This document shows positions 48,698 through 58,849 of a stretch of 64,000 nt of DNA, one piece after another (the stretch's first letter is position 1; every line of letters begins with the position of its first letter). A program made the position numbers and the translations under genes. Location of the stretch: positions 1,878,606-1,942,605 of the forward strand of contig NZ_LT906448.1 in assembly GCF_900186835.1 (NCBI RefSeq), read 5' to 3'. The stretch comes from Pasteurella dagmatis (GTDB lineage Bacteria > Pseudomonadota > Gammaproteobacteria > Enterobacterales > Pasteurellaceae). The notes below the pieces were generated by a model. The model saw only the letters and a program-made list of their open reading frames with translations. It made no database searches and was not told where the DNA came from.

Positions 48698-49621
48698 TTA
48701 TTTTTCACATCTTGGTTTCATATCGTAGAAATAAAGCTCATTAATTTCACGATCATAACCAGGATAGAAGCCTTTTGGCATACCTAAAACAATTTGTTTG
48801 CCACGGTTGGAATGGATAATCATTTGTTTAGTCATTGGATTAACTACTAATCCTTCAATTTCACCATAATCTTTTACATCATCTAAGGTGCGTTCTAAGA
48901 CAACACGCCCCTCATTATGTTTATCTGAAATCTCGACGCGATATAAATGATCATGTTCTTTTTCATCTGCTGTACCGTCATCAGCTGTGAGGTATAATTT
49001 CCCTTCATACGCAAATACCCCTTGAATCCATTGTGGGACAGGTTGTAAATGTACTTTGCGTTTATATTTACCAGTTTCAAGATCATATTCGTATAAATAT
49101 CGACCGCTCTCTTCACCAACCCAAGATGCCATCCAAATACTTTTATTCACAGTATCTACTGTAATCCCTGACACTTCTACCTGACCTGAATCGGGATTAA
49201 AGTCAAACGCACGTTTTAATGCGAGTGTATCTGCATCATGAATTGCAATTTGGATATTAGTACCTACACCATCGGCAAACCATTCAGATGAGACATACAA
49301 TTCATTGTTGTAAATATCAATATCTCCGATGTGATTAGCTTCTTTTTGATAACCGACGAAAGGGGTTTTATTTTCATAAAGCAATTTACCATTCATATCG
49401 TATTTAGCGAGAGTAGTGCTACCAGACACATAAAGGTGTTTACCATCGGTTGTGATACCTTGTCGACCATTTACTTCCATTACTTTATTTAACGTATATT
49501 CATATTGAGGTAATGCTGTTTTATGTGGAAGCTGGCAAGAATCGATTGCTTGTACTGTTTGAGTTAAACCAAGTGTGAGAGTTAGGATAGATAAAGAAAA
49601 TGTGAATTTGCTTAACGTCAT
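48698..49621 (-). CDS. Exported propeller-like protein of the glp locus, function unknown
   Basis: A 307-residue secreted protein with a signal peptide (cleavage likely after TVQA before IDSCQLPH). The mature part repeats a blade-like pattern: GITTDGKHLYVSGSTTLAKYD, IGDIDIYNNELYVSSEWF, VSGITVDTVNKSIWMASWVG and VFAYEGKLYLTADDG. This suggests a beta-propeller with possible acidic metal or ligand sites. One cysteine lies near each end of the mature chain (DSCQL and KPRCEK), which could clamp the propeller. I do not recognise a named family. I start at 49621 with AAGGAG nine bases upstream; an ATG at 49648 has no ribosome site. It lies between glpT and glpQ, 27 bases before glpQ, so a periplasmic role in phosphodiester use is likely. 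Confidence 0.7.
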   Translation of the reverse strand: MTLSKFTFSLSILTLTLGLTQTVQAIDSCQLPHKTALPQYEYTLNKVMEVNGRQGITTDGKHLYVSGSTTLAKYDMNGKLLYENKTPFVGYQKEANHIGDIDIYNNELYVSSEWFADGVGTNIQIAIHDADTLALKRAFDFNPDSGQVEVSGITVDTVNKSIWMASWVGEESGRYLYEYDLETGKYKRKVHLQPVPQWIQGVFAYEGKLYLTADDGTADEKEHDHLYRVEISDKHNEGRVVLERTLDDVKDYGEIEGLVVNPMTKQMIIHSNRGKQIVLGMPKGFYPGYDREINELYFYDMKPRCEK

Positions 49622-49670
49622 AAAGTAAGTCTCCTTCAAAATATCCATTGATTGAAAAGTTTGTTAAACA

Positions 49671-49705
49671 AAAAAGGAAGATTGCATTTGCATATCTTCC
49701 TTTTT
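49671..49705 (-). terminator. Terminator between glpT and the propeller-like gene
   Basis: AAAAAGGAAGAT (49671-49682) pairs perfectly with ATCTTCCTTTTT (49694-49705), and minus-strand T-tract follows. It lies 11 bases after glpT, so downstream genes need read-through or a separate promoter. Confidence 0.85.
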
Positions 49706-49715
49706 ATTACATTAA

Positions 49716-51161
49716 TTATTTACCGTAGTGATCTTCAAGTTTTGCTTTATGCTTACTTTCTTCAATCATAGTGATAAACATTAATAGAATGGCTAATATA
49801 CCACCAGCAATCATTACATAGAAACCGCCGTCCCAGCCATAGTATTCTGCTGCCCAACCAACCACTGCTGATGCAGAAACTGTACCACCGAGGTAACCGA
49901 ATAGCCCTGTGAAACCTGCTGATGTACCTGCTGCTTTTTTCGGTGCAAGCTCAAGTGCATGTAAACCGATAAGCATTACAGGACCATAAATTAAGAAACC
50001 TATCGTTGTCATGAGAATAAAGTCCATTAATTGATATGGGTTTTCATACCAAGCGTGACCTGCATACTGTGCTAATTCGTGCTCTGGTGTTGCTGGGTTT
50101 AACCATAATGCAACTACTGCAGCTGTGGTTAAAATCATAAAAATGAATCCTGTTAAACCACGTTTACCTTTGAACACGTGGTCTGATACCCAACCACACA
50201 ATAATGTACCTGGAATCGCTGCTAATTCATAAATTGTATATGCCCAAGCAGTACCTTTAATATTAAAGTGTTTTACTTCACCAAGATACACTGGAGACCA
50301 TTTTAAAACGCCATAGCGGATTAAATAGACAAACACGTTAGCGATTGCGATGTACCATAATAGTTTATTTTTCAATACATAAGTCACGAAGATTTCTTTT
50401 GTTGTTAAATCGTGTTCATATGTTTTTTCATTATAGTCATCTGGATAGTCATTACGCCATTTTTCAATTGGTGGTAAACCGCAAGATTGTGGAGTATCTT
50501 TCATCACAAAATAAATAGGAATCGCAGCGATCATTGCAGCGATACCTGGATAGTAAAGTGCTTGTTGCCATACATCTTTCGCTGTTGCTTCCACACCGTG
50601 AGTGCTGAAGTAGATAGCACTTGCAAGTAATACCATCGCACCTGGTACCATTCCCCCTAAGTTGTGAGCTGTATTCCAAATAGACACGATAGAACCACGT
50701 TCTGATTTAGACCACCAGTGAACCATTGTACGGCCACACGGAGGCCAACCCATACCCTGGAACCAACCGTTTAAGAAAATCAGCACAAACATCACTGCGA
50801 TGCCTGATGTAGCCCAAGGCATTAAACCCATCATGGTCATACATAAACCAGAAAGTAAAAGACCGAAAGGTAAAAATACTTTTGGATTTGAACGGTCAGA
50901 GATTGATGCCATAAAGAATTTTGATAAGCCGTATGCTAAACCTGCACCCGTACCGATAATACCAAGTTCAGCTTTGTTATACATACCAGCTTCGATCAAA
51001 CCTTTTTGTGCTAAGTCGAAGTTAGCACGTACAAAGTAATAAGCTGCGTAACCAAAAAAGATCCCTGCGAATACTTGCCAACGCAAGAAACGATATCTGG
51101 CATCTATTTTGTCCGCTGGAAGCTCTGCAATATGCGGAGCAGGTTTAAATGGACCAAACAT
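49716..51161 (-). CDS. glpT: Glycerol-3-phosphate:phosphate antiporter GlpT
   Basis: A 481-residue MFS organophosphate antiporter with 12 helices. It starts [20 protein letters not shown] (E. coli [20 protein letters not shown]). Family motifs are [15 protein letters not shown], with the arginine that binds phosphate, GYGLSKF-like [19 protein letters not shown], and [26 protein letters not shown] use the start at 51161 with GGAG six bases before; an ATG four codons earlier lies over the ribosome site. It is divergent from glpABC across a region with two perfect CRP sites. Confidence 0.96.
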   Translation of the reverse strand: MFGPFKPAPHIAELPADKIDARYRFLRWQVFAGIFFGYAAYYFVRANFDLAQKGLIEAGMYNKAELGIIGTGAGLAYGLSKFFMASISDRSNPKVFLPFGLLLSGLCMTMMGLMPWATSGIAVMFVLIFLNGWFQGMGWPPCGRTMVHWWSKSERGSIVSIWNTAHNLGGMVPGAMVLLASAIYFSTHGVEATAKDVWQQALYYPGIAAMIAAIPIYFVMKDTPQSCGLPPIEKWRNDYPDDYNEKTYEHDLTTKEIFVTYVLKNKLLWYIAIANVFVYLIRYGVLKWSPVYLGEVKHFNIKGTAWAYTIYELAAIPGTLLCGWVSDHVFKGKRGLTGFIFMILTTAAVVALWLNPATPEHELAQYAGHAWYENPYQLMDFILMTTIGFLIYGPVMLIGLHALELAPKKAAGTSAGFTGLFGYLGGTVSASAVVGWAAEYYGWDGGFYVMIAGGILAILLMFITMIEESKHKAKLEDHYGK

Positions 51162-51285
51162 ACAATTCTCCAATAATGTTTTTAATAGGATTTCTAAAAA
51201 TTTTTTATCACAACATTCTTTTTATAAGAATCTCACACTGATAATAAGGGAAAAGAAAAAACTGAAAAGGGGAATTGTGTCAATT

Positions 51286-51301
51286 TGTGAGTGAATTCAC
51301 A
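51286..51301. promoter_or_regulatory. CRP site A, glpT side
   Basis: TGTGAGTGAATTCACA is a full match to TGTGA-N6-TCACA. It lies 125 bases before the glpT start. Confidence 0.8.
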
Positions 51302-51338
51302 AAAAATCTCGTTCACTTGCATTATTTAGAAAATAAAT

Positions 51339-51354
51339 TGTGATATTTATCACA
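51339..51354. promoter_or_regulatory. CRP site B, glpA side
   Basis: TGTGATATTTATCACA is a full consensus match, 53 bp (about five helical turns) centre-to-centre from site A and 108 bases before glpA. Confidence 0.8.
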
Positions 51355-51462
51355 AATAAAATTTCTTTTTCAATCAAATGATTGTTTAGCAATGAGTGTT
51401 TAGCCTAAAATGACATCAGAAGTATCATTTTTATTGAGCATTTTTACTTATGTGGGAGAGGA

Positions 51463-53157
51463 ATGATGAGAATATCACCTCAAATGTATAAAACTACCCC
51501 TGATAATGCACCTATTAGTACAGATGTGATTATCATTGGTGGTGGCGCAACTGGCGCTGGTATTGCTCGAGATTGCGCATTACGCGGAATAAATTGTATC
51601 TTGTTGGAGAGAAGGGATATTGCGACCGGTGCAACAGGTAGAAACCACGGTTTATTACACAGTGGTGCACGGTATGCAGTAAATGATCCTGAATCCGCTA
51701 AAGAATGTATTGAAGAGAACAAAATTCTACGTCAAATCGCTCGTCACTGTGTTGATGAAACCGAAGGTTTATTTATCACTCTACCTGAAGATGACCTTGC
51801 TTATCAGAAAAAATTCATTGAAAGTTGCACCCTTGCTGGTATTGAAACTGTTGCAATTGATCCTGACCTAGCAAAACATATGGAGCCATCAGTCAATCCA
51901 GATCTAATAGGTGCCGTTGTAGTACCTGATGGTTCAATTGATCCTTTCCGTTTAACTGCCTCTAATATGCTAGATGCCACCGAAAATGGAGCTCGTGTTT
52001 TCACTTATTGTGAGGTATCAAATTTAATTCGAGAAGGTGGCCGTATCATTGGCGTGAGCGTTTACGATCATAAATACAAAATTCAGCGACAATTTTTCGC
52101 ACCTATTGTGGTCAACGCAGGTGGTATTTGGGGGCAAGGCATTGCAGAATACGCAGATTTAAAAATTCGTATGTTCCCAGCCAAAGGTGCATTATTAGTA
52201 ATGGGACACCGCATTAATAAAATGGTGATTAACCGCTGCCGTAAACCTGCTGATGCAGATATTCTTGTTCCGGGTGATACAATTTGTGTAATAGGAACTA
52301 CTTCAAGTCGCATTCCTTACGATCAAATTGATAATATGGTGGTTACCCCTGAAGAAGTGGATATTTTATTCCGCGAAGGTGAAAAACTCGCCCCATCACT
52401 ACGCCACACTCGTGTATTACGTGCTTACGCAGGTGTTCGTCCTCTTGTAGCAACAGATGATGATCCATCAGGACGTAATGTAAGCCGTGGTATCGTCTTA
52501 CTCGACCACGCTGAACGTGACGGATTAGATGGTTTTATCACTATTACTGGTGGTAAATTAATGACTTACCGCTTAATGGCAGAGTGGGCAACAGATTTAG
52601 TTTGCAAAAAATTAAATAAAAATGCCGAATGTGTTACAGCGAAACAAGCATTACCCGGTTCAAATGAAAGCCGTTTGGAAACAAATAAACGCGTGATTTC
52701 ATTACCAAGTACTATTCGTTACTCTGCGGTTTATCGCCACGGCTCACGTGCAACCCGTTTATTACAAACAGAACGTTTAGATCGTACATTAGTCTGTGAA
52801 TGTGAAGCTGTAACTGCGGGTGAAGTTCGATATGCAGTAGATGAATTAAGCGTTAACAATTTAGTGGATTTACGCCGCCGCACTCGTGTGGGTATGGGGA
52901 CTTGCCAGGCCGAACTTTGTGCTTGTAGAGCAGCCGGATTAATGTCACGTTTTGGCGTGGCTACTCCTCGTCAATCTACTACCCAATTATCTTCATTTAT
53001 GGAAGAACGTTGGAGAGGTATTGAACCAATCGCTTGGGGAGAAGCCATTCGTGAGGCTGATTTTACTTCTTGGGTATATTACAGCTTACTTGGCTTGAAT
53101 GATGTGAAACCGCTTGAACAACAAGCTCAGCAAGGGACAGATGACAATGAATTTTGA
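51463..53157 (+). CDS. glpA: Anaerobic glycerol-3-phosphate dehydrogenase subunit A
   Basis: A 564-residue FAD-dependent catalytic subunit that oxidises glycerol-3-phosphate to dihydroxyacetone phosphate and passes electrons on through GlpB and GlpC to the quinone pool. The dinucleotide motif is [36 protein letters not shown] and [20 protein letters not shown] are DAO-family signatures. A BFD-like [2Fe-2S] domain near the end has [10 protein letters not shown] and [20 protein letters not shown] ribosome site precedes two adjacent ATGs. It overlaps glpB by 11 bp. Confidence 0.96.
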   Translation: MMRISPQMYKTTPDNAPISTDVIIIGGGATGAGIARDCALRGINCILLERRDIATGATGRNHGLLHSGARYAVNDPESAKECIEENKILRQIARHCVDETEGLFITLPEDDLAYQKKFIESCTLAGIETVAIDPDLAKHMEPSVNPDLIGAVVVPDGSIDPFRLTASNMLDATENGARVFTYCEVSNLIREGGRIIGVSVYDHKYKIQRQFFAPIVVNAGGIWGQGIAEYADLKIRMFPAKGALLVMGHRINKMVINRCRKPADADILVPGDTICVIGTTSSRIPYDQIDNMVVTPEEVDILFREGEKLAPSLRHTRVLRAYAGVRPLVATDDDPSGRNVSRGIVLLDHAERDGLDGFITITGGKLMTYRLMAEWATDLVCKKLNKNAECVTAKQALPGSNESRLETNKRVISLPSTIRYSAVYRHGSRATRLLQTERLDRTLVCECEAVTAGEVRYAVDELSVNNLVDLRRRTRVGMGTCQAELCACRAAGLMSRFGVATPRQSTTQLSSFMEERWRGIEPIAWGEAIREADFTSWVYYSLLGLNDVKPLEQQAQQGTDDNEF

Positions 53158-54433
53158 TGTAATCATTATTGGTGGTGGTCTTGCCGGTTTAACCTGTGGG
53201 ATCGCACTGCAAAAACAAGGAAAACGTTGTGTAATTATTAATAATGGTCAAGCTGCAATTGATTTTTCTTCAGGTTCATTAGATTTGTTAAGTCAGTTAC
53301 CTAATGGCGATCGAATTGATAATTTTGAACAAAATTACACCGCACTTTTAGAACAAGCACCACAGCACCCTTATTGTTTAGTAGGTAAAGAAAAAGTACT
53401 CGAAAAAGTACAGGTGTTTGAACAATTAGCGCAGCAATTGAATCTTTCTTTAGTCGGTAGTCAATCAGAAGGCAACCATTTTCGTGTAACGCCATTAGGC
53501 GGTTTACGTCCAACTTGGTTATCACCCAATAGCGTACCAACAGTAACAGGTAATACGCCTTTTCCTTACAAAAATATTGCAGTATTAGGAATCGAAGGTT
53601 ACCACGATTTCCAACCACAATTATTAGCTGACAACTTAGTACAACAAGCACAATTTGCTCATTGTAATGTCAACACAGGTTATTTAAATATTCCTGAACT
53701 TGATCATTTACGCCAAAATTCAAGAGAATTCCGTAGTGTAAATATTGCACAACTGCTTGAACATAAATTAGCATTTAGTGATTTAATTTCAGAAATTAGA
53801 GAAGCGGCAAAAGGTGCTGAAGCTGTATTTTTACCAGCATGTTTTGGTTTAGAAACACAAGAATTTTTCACTGTACTGAAACAAGCAACTAAATTGGAAT
53901 TGTTTGAATTACCGACTTTACCGCCTTCTTTACTTGGTATGCGCCAGCACAAACAATTAACCGCATATTTTAAATCTCTTGGCGGTTTTATGATGAACGG
54001 TGATAAAGTCATTTCTGCAGATGTGGAAAACCAACAAGTAACCCAAGTCTATACACAACTTCACCAAGAAGTACCAATCAAAACTAAACACGTGGTACTT
54101 GCAACCGGTAGCTTCTTTAGTAAAGGTCTAGTAGCAGAATTTGAGAAAATCTATGAACCTATTTTTAATCTAGATATGTGTGAAATTGGTTCGTTTAAAG
54201 CAAATGATCGTATGACTTGGACCCAATCTCGTTTTTCTGCACCACAACCTTATCACTCAACTGGTGTGGTAATTGATGGTCGTTGTAGAGTACAAAAGAG
54301 CGGTCAATTTTTTGAAAATTTATATGCCGTTGGCAATATTGTGGGCGGGTTCAATGGTATTGAACTCGGTTGCGGATCTGGTGTAGCAATCGTTACAGCA
54401 TTAGTTGCTGCAGAACAGATTGGAGGTGAATAA
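53147..54433 (+). CDS. glpB: Anaerobic glycerol-3-phosphate dehydrogenase subunit B
   Basis: A 428-residue FAD/FMN-binding subunit. [21 protein letters not shown] forms the nucleotide-binding N-terminus, and [16 protein letters not shown] matches E. coli GlpB closely; [21 protein letters not shown] is the C-terminal FAD motif. I choose the ATG at 53147 because AGGGA lies nine bases upstream and the protein then aligns with E. coli GlpB; an ATG six bases earlier is a close alternative. It overlaps glpA at its start and glpC by one base at its end. A USS core lies inside. Confidence 0.94.
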   Translation: MNFDVIIIGGGLAGLTCGIALQKQGKRCVIINNGQAAIDFSSGSLDLLSQLPNGDRIDNFEQNYTALLEQAPQHPYCLVGKEKVLEKVQVFEQLAQQLNLSLVGSQSEGNHFRVTPLGGLRPTWLSPNSVPTVTGNTPFPYKNIAVLGIEGYHDFQPQLLADNLVQQAQFAHCNVNTGYLNIPELDHLRQNSREFRSVNIAQLLEHKLAFSDLISEIREAAKGAEAVFLPACFGLETQEFFTVLKQATKLELFELPTLPPSLLGMRQHKQLTAYFKSLGGFMMNGDKVISADVENQQVTQVYTQLHQEVPIKTKHVVLATGSFFSKGLVAEFEKIYEPIFNLDMCEIGSFKANDRMTWTQSRFSAPQPYHSTGVVIDGRCRVQKSGQFFENLYAVGNIVGGFNGIELGCGSGVAIVTALVAAEQIGGE

Positions 54434-55704
54434 TGAATCTTCAACAGTTAGTAGAAAGTGCAAAACAAAATATGGCAGCACCGATGACTCATCATCACGT
54501 TGATGAAAGTTTCGAAAGCTGTATTAAATGTACTGCGTGTACTGCAGTTTGCCCTGTTTCTCGCCAAAATCCATTTTACCCTGGACCAAAACAAGCAGGT
54601 CCTGATGGTGAGCGTTTACGCTTAAAAAGCGCTGAGCTTTATGATGAAGCACTTAAATATTGTACCAACTGTAAACGTTGTGAAGTGGCTTGTCCTTCTG
54701 ATGTAAAAATTGGCGATTTAATTGTGCGTGCGCGCAATAATCATATTGAACGCCAAAATAAACCATTAATGCATAAATTACGTGATGCAGTGTTAAGTAA
54801 TACTGACATTATGGGCAAAATGAATACGCCATTTGCACCAATTGTAAATACCATTACTGGTCTAAAAGCAACACGCTTTTTATTAGAAAAAACTTTAAAT
54901 GTGAGTAAACACCGCACATTACCAAAATATTCCTTTGGTTCCTTCCGTAGTTGGTATTTGAAAAAAACCGCTGAGGAGCAAGTATTATATAAAGAAAAAG
55001 TAGCGTACTATCACGGTTGTTATGTAAATTACAACAATCCACAGTTAGGTAAAGACTTGATTAAGGTTTTTAATGCGCTGAATATCGGCGTAATGCTATT
55101 AGAAAAAGAAAAATGTTGTGGTTTACCTTTATCAGTGAATGGTTTTCCAGAACGTGCAAAAAAACAAGCTGAATTTAACCTTAAATATTTGGGCAAAACA
55201 ATTGACGAGTCTGGTTTAGAAGTTGTTGGTACTTCATCAAGCTGTACAATGAACTTGCGTGATGAATACCATCATATTTTAGGAATGGATAACCAAAAAG
55301 TGCGTCCACACATCCATATTGTAACACGCTATCTGTATAAATTAATGCAGGAAGGATGTTATTTTCCATTCAAAGAATTGCCGTTACGTGTAGCTTATCA
55401 CACTGCCTGCCACGTCGAAAAAGCAGGTTGGGCACCTTACACTTTAGAGGTATTAAAACAAATTCCAGGTATTGAAATTGTAATTTTACCATCACAATGT
55501 TGTGGTATTGCAGGAACTTATGGCTTCAAATCAGAAAACTATGATGTTGCACAAGCCATTGGTAACCCATTATTCCGTCACATTAATGAAGGTGGTTTTG
55601 ATTATGTGGTTTCAGAATGTGAAACTTGTAAATGGCAGATTGATATGTCAACCAATCTGACTTGTTTACACCCAATCACATTATTGGCAATGGCATTTCA
55701 ATGA
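54433..55704 (+). CDS. glpC: Anaerobic glycerol-3-phosphate dehydrogenase subunit C
   Basis: A 423-residue membrane-associated iron-sulfur subunit. Two [4Fe-4S] ferredoxin motifs, CIKCTACTAVCP and CTNCKRCEVACP, lie in the first 85 residues. Two cysteine-rich CCG domains follow (EKCCGLPLSVNG and QCCGIAGTYGFKS), as in heterodisulfide reductase subunits. It transfers electrons from GlpAB to menaquinone. The start overlaps the glpB stop as TAATG. Length is near E. coli GlpC (396) with a modest extension. Confidence 0.95.
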   Translation: MNLQQLVESAKQNMAAPMTHHHVDESFESCIKCTACTAVCPVSRQNPFYPGPKQAGPDGERLRLKSAELYDEALKYCTNCKRCEVACPSDVKIGDLIVRARNNHIERQNKPLMHKLRDAVLSNTDIMGKMNTPFAPIVNTITGLKATRFLLEKTLNVSKHRTLPKYSFGSFRSWYLKKTAEEQVLYKEKVAYYHGCYVNYNNPQLGKDLIKVFNALNIGVMLLEKEKCCGLPLSVNGFPERAKKQAEFNLKYLGKTIDESGLEVVGTSSSCTMNLRDEYHHILGMDNQKVRPHIHIVTRYLYKLMQEGCYFPFKELPLRVAYHTACHVEKAGWAPYTLEVLKQIPGIEIVILPSQCCGIAGTYGFKSENYDVAQAIGNPLFRHINEGGFDYVVSECETCKWQIDMSTNLTCLHPITLLAMAFQ

Positions 55705-55746
55705 TTCAGACAAATAATGTCAAAAGGTGTTGAAAAATTAAAATGT

Positions 55747-55783
55747 GCTATTCATGAATATGTGCTTTAGTATAATGAATAGC
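55747..55783. terminator. Hairpin between converging glpC and glpR
   Basis: GCTATTCAT (55747-55755) pairs with ATGAATAGC (55775-55783) around a 19-base loop. There is no T-run on either side, so it is a weak terminator candidate for both genes. Confidence 0.45.
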
Positions 55784-55846
55784 ATATTCAACTAAACTAA
55801 AAGACTGATTTCTATAAAATAGAACACACTATTTTTATTTTTAATA

Positions 55847-56605
55847 TTATTCACAAACGTGTAGCTTCACATGATTTGCTTTTAAAATTTCTAAAATAGG
55901 CTCTGGCGGTAATGCGTCAGTAAACACGTGATTAACATCACTGATAGAACCCAAACGTACCATTGCTCTGCGAGTAAATTTAGAATGATCGGTTACCAAA
56001 AATGTTTCTCTTGAGCTTTCAATAATTGCACGTTTAACTTGGACTTCATGATAATCATAATCTAATAGTGATCCATCTAAATCGATACTACTAATGCCTA
56101 AAATTCCAAAATCTAAACGGAATTGAGAAATAAATGCCATTGTTGCTTCACCAATAATGCCCCCATCTTGCCGCAGTGATCCTCCCGCTAAAATAATATC
56201 GAAAGTTTCATTCTGCATTAAAATATAAGCCGCATTAATATTATTAGTCACAATACGCAATTTCTGGTGGTTGAGTAATGCACTTGCCACTGCCTCAGGT
56301 GTTGTACCAATATCGATAAACAAGGATGCACCATTAGGGATTTGATGAGAAACTTGTTGAGCAATAGAATTTTTTCCTTTTAAAAAGAAATTTTTACGAT
56401 CAACATAATCACTATTTTCAGCGGTAGAAGGAGAAGCAGCTCCACCATGATGACGGCGGATAAGATTTTTTTCTGCAAGCTCATTCAAATCTCGACGAAT
56501 TGTCGGTGGGCTAACATCTAGTAATGTGACTAACTCATCTGTACTGATATAACCTTTCTGAAGTACCAGATTAATAATTTTTTGGTGACGAATAGATTGT
56601 TTCAT
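55847..56605 (-). CDS. glpR: Glycerol-3-phosphate regulon repressor GlpR
   Basis: A 252-residue DeoR-family repressor. The N-terminal helix-turn-helix is HQKIINLVLQKGYISTDELV with VSPPTIRRDLNELAEKNL; RRHHGGA is the DeoR hinge signature. The C-terminal sugar-phosphate-binding domain contains IDIGTTPEAVASAL and LAGGSLRQDGGIIGEAT. GlpR releases DNA when glycerol-3-phosphate binds. Length equals E. coli GlpR (252). It is convergent with glpABC, which it presumably represses along with glpFK and glpT. Confidence 0.92.
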   Translation of the reverse strand: MKQSIRHQKIINLVLQKGYISTDELVTLLDVSPPTIRRDLNELAEKNLIRRHHGGAASPSTAENSDYVDRKNFFLKGKNSIAQQVSHQIPNGASLFIDIGTTPEAVASALLNHQKLRIVTNNINAAYILMQNETFDIILAGGSLRQDGGIIGEATMAFISQFRLDFGILGISSIDLDGSLLDYDYHEVQVKRAIIESSRETFLVTDHSKFTRRAMVRLGSISDVNHVFTDALPPEPILEILKANHVKLHVCE

Positions 56606-56675
56606 TTTATTTTCTTTCGCTTACATGAAATGCAATCTCATTTTATTGTATTTTCTTGCAGAGATCATCAAGTGC

Positions 56676-56698
56676 GGTAAATTTTTGAAAAATTTACC
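56676..56698. repeat. USS-associated A/T hairpin upstream of glpR
   Basis: GGTAAATTTTT (56676-56686) is perfectly complementary to AAAAATTTACC (56688-56698); the left arm is the end of the USS at 56670-56678. It lies 70-90 bases before the glpR start in the shared upstream region. Confidence 0.6.
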
Positions 56699-56869
56699 AC
56701 AAAAAATTAATTGCTGTGTTAGAAATAAAAAATGAAGTAGAGAATAAAGAGAGAAAAAAGATTGTTTTTGAAAATTTCATAAGTAATATTCTATAAGATA
56801 GATAATTAATCACTTACTGAAACGTTATTATAACATCTTGTATGGTTCAACAACTCAAAAGAGGTATAA

Positions 56870-57181
56870 ATGAGCAAACCAGAATTACCAAAAGGATTTA
56901 GTGGATTTAGTTGGGCAATTGCAATTTTCTGCTTACCTATCCTATTATGGCCATTAGCACTGACAATTTCACCAAACTTACTGAAGAATCCCAGTTTAAC
57001 TAACGGACAACAAACTTTTATGTCTATTTTCCTTTGGGTTTATCCTTTTTATTTGGCAATTGTGGCAAGATGGGTTTATAAATTACACCAAACGAAAGAA
57101 ATATTAGCACGCAATTTATTAATCGTAAATGCGATTGTTTTTTACGCTGTTTTATTTTATGTGGCGACTGGCTTTAATTAG
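56870..57181 (+). CDS. Small membrane protein (DUF5389-like)
   Basis: A 103-residue protein with three hydrophobic segments: about residues 12-35 ([20 protein letters not shown]), 48-66 and 82-101. It resembles small conserved Pasteurellaceae membrane proteins grouped as DUF5389; I recall the family name without being able to check it. Function is unknown. AAGAGGT precedes the start. It is divergent from glpR and converges on glpE, with the two stop regions overlapping by four bases. Confidence 0.65.
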   Translation: MSKPELPKGFSGFSWAIAIFCLPILLWPLALTISPNLLKNPSLTNGQQTFMSIFLWVYPFYLAIVARWVYKLHQTKEILARNLLIVNAIVFYAVLFYVATGFN

Positions 57182-57187
57182 CCAGTC
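57166..57187. terminator. Hairpin at overlapping stop codons
   Basis: GACTGGCT (57166-57173) and AGCCAGTC (57180-57187) form a perfect stem around TTAATT, which includes both genes' stop codons. There is no T-run, so it may limit antisense extension rather than terminate strongly. Confidence 0.5.
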
Positions 57188-57498
57188 ACAATAGGCAATC
57201 CTTCTTTTTCCCAAGCTTCAAATCCACCTCTAATGCTATACACTTGCGTATAGCCTTGTTCAAGCAAATACATAGCGGCTCCACGACTACTTACACCGTG
57301 ATAACAAATCACTAAAATGGGGTGATCATCATCATTTTCTAATTCAAATTGCCCATAACTTTCATTAGTTAAATGAAATGCACCTTTAGGATGAGCTGAT
57401 GAAAAATGAGTTTCATTACGAATATCAGCTAATGTTGCCCCTTGTTCCTGCATAAGAGCAAGTGCTTGTGAAGGTGAAACTTCAGAAAATTGTGCCAT
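57178..57498 (-). CDS. glpE: Thiosulfate sulfurtransferase GlpE
   Basis: A 106-residue single-domain rhodanese. The active-site loop is CYHGVSSRG with the catalytic Cys (E. coli GlpE CYHGNSSKG), and [13 protein letters not shown] and [16 protein letters not shown] are family features. It transfers sulfane sulfur from thiosulfate to cyanide or thiols. I start at 57498 (MAQFSEVSP), which aligns with E. coli GlpE; an upstream in-frame ATG at 57576 would add a non-conserved leader. In E. coli glpE shares an operon with glpG and glpR; here glpR is near but on the other side of the small membrane gene. Confidence 0.92.
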   Translation of the reverse strand: MAQFSEVSPSQALALMQEQGATLADIRNETHFSSAHPKGAFHLTNESYGQFELENDDDHPILVICYHGVSSRGAAMYLLEQGYTQVYSIRGGFEAWEKEGLPIVTG

Positions 57499-57622
57499 AA
57501 TTAATCCTATCTTTGCTATAAAGTTGCTCAATATAGCATTTTCCCAATAAAACCCAAAAGCGAGTTTTTGTATCATTTATAAATGATATTATAAATTATG
57601 GCATAAATTGATTAACAAATAA

Positions 57623-58636
57623 CTAAGCACCAATAATGCGATAAAGTGCGGTGTCTTTTCTATCTAAATAATGAATCGACTGAATACGGCGGATAGTACG
57701 AGAACGACCACGAATTAGTAATGTTTCTGTAGTAGCAAGGTTTCCTTTACGATGAATACCTTTCAACAAATCACCGTTTGTAATACCTGTCGCAGAGAAA
57801 ACTAAGTTATCATCGCGTACAAGATCTTCTAACTTCAGTACTTTGTTTACTTCAATACCCATTTCTTGGCAACGACGAATTTCATCTGCTGCAATTACTT
57901 GATTCTCTGGTGTATTACCTTTTACTTGATGGCGAGGCAATAAACGTGCTTGCATTTCACCACCTAAAGCACGAATTGCCGCTGCTGCTACAACACCTTC
58001 TGGAGCACCACCAATGCCATAAAGCATATCTACACCACCATCAGGTAAACAGCATAAAATTGAAGCTGCGACATCACCATCGGGAATAGCTAATACTTTC
58101 ACACCGAGTTGTTGCATTTTTTTGATGACTTCTTGGTGACGAGGTTTATCTAATGTGATAACAGTTAACTGAGAAAGAAGCTTACCCATTTTGGAAGCTA
58201 CACGTCGAAGGTTTTGCTCTAATGGAAGATTAAGATCGATCATTCCTTTAACTTCTGGTCCTACTACCAATTTTTCCATATACATATCAGGGGCTTTTAA
58301 AAAAGTATCTTTACCACCAGCAGCTAATACGGATAGTGCATTGGCTTGTCCCATTGCTGTCATTCGAGTCCCTTCAATAGGATCAACTGCGATTGACACA
58401 TTTTCACCTTTTCCCGTTCCCACTTTTTCACCAATATAAAGCATCGGTGCTTTATCTATCTCACCTTCACCGATAACAATTTCACCGGACATATCCACTT
58501 GATTTAATATTAAACGCATTGCTTGAACTGCAGCATTATCTGCAGCATCTTTATCACCACGACCTAACCAAGCAAAACCCGCAAGGGCGGCAGCTTCAGT
58601 TACTCTTGAAAATTCAATCGCTAATGCTCTATTCAT
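57623..58636 (-). CDS. glpX: Class II fructose-1,6-bisphosphatase GlpX
   Basis: A 337-residue gluconeogenic phosphatase converting fructose-1,6-bisphosphate to fructose-6-phosphate. Near-identical stretches with E. coli GlpX are LAIEFSRVTEAAALAGFAWLGRG (in part), VIGEGEIDKAPMLYIGEKVG, the metal-binding VDPIEGTRMTAMGQANALSV, IPDGDVAASI and YGIGGAPEGVVAAAAIRAL. I start at 58636 (MNRALAIEF), where family members begin; a longer frame to 58693 has no matching residues. It is consistent with growth on glycerol. A USS core lies at its 3' end. Confidence 0.95.
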   Translation of the reverse strand: MNRALAIEFSRVTEAAALAGFAWLGRGDKDAADNAAVQAMRLILNQVDMSGEIVIGEGEIDKAPMLYIGEKVGTGKGENVSIAVDPIEGTRMTAMGQANALSVLAAGGKDTFLKAPDMYMEKLVVGPEVKGMIDLNLPLEQNLRRVASKMGKLLSQLTVITLDKPRHQEVIKKMQQLGVKVLAIPDGDVAASILCCLPDGGVDMLYGIGGAPEGVVAAAAIRALGGEMQARLLPRHQVKGNTPENQVIAADEIRRCQEMGIEVNKVLKLEDLVRDDNLVFSATGITNGDLLKGIHRKGNLATTETLLIRGRSRTIRRIQSIHYLDRKDTALYRIIGA

Positions 58637-58849
58637 TTTATTATCCTTTGCTTTGGTTGATGAAAAATTTGGCGCTATTCTAGCACTTAGCAAACGATTG
58701 CGTAATAAAAAATGAAAAATAATGATAATTTTTTCGAATGAAGTAGGAAATTATGCTAAGGTTAGATCGAAATTGTATTCATCTGTTTAACATCAAAGTT
58801 AACTAGAGTAGAATAAGCAACATTTATTACATTCGTAGAGGAAGCTTTT

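Larger units (their letters stand above)
51162..51462. promoter_or_regulatory. glpT/glpA divergent regulatory region (about 300 bp, no gene)
   Basis: It carries two perfect CRP palindromes and, at 51371-51384, the near-palindrome CAATCAAATGATTG close to glpA, which might be a GlpR or FNR-related operator. The arrangement matches the glpTQ/glpABC divergent promoter of E. coli, controlled by CRP, GlpR and FNR. Confidence 0.6.

Noticed and set aside
51371-51384. CAATCAAATGATTG as a defined GlpR operator
   Set aside because: Imperfect symmetry and no match to the enterobacterial GlpR consensus; kept only as a note in the glpT/glpA regulatory region.
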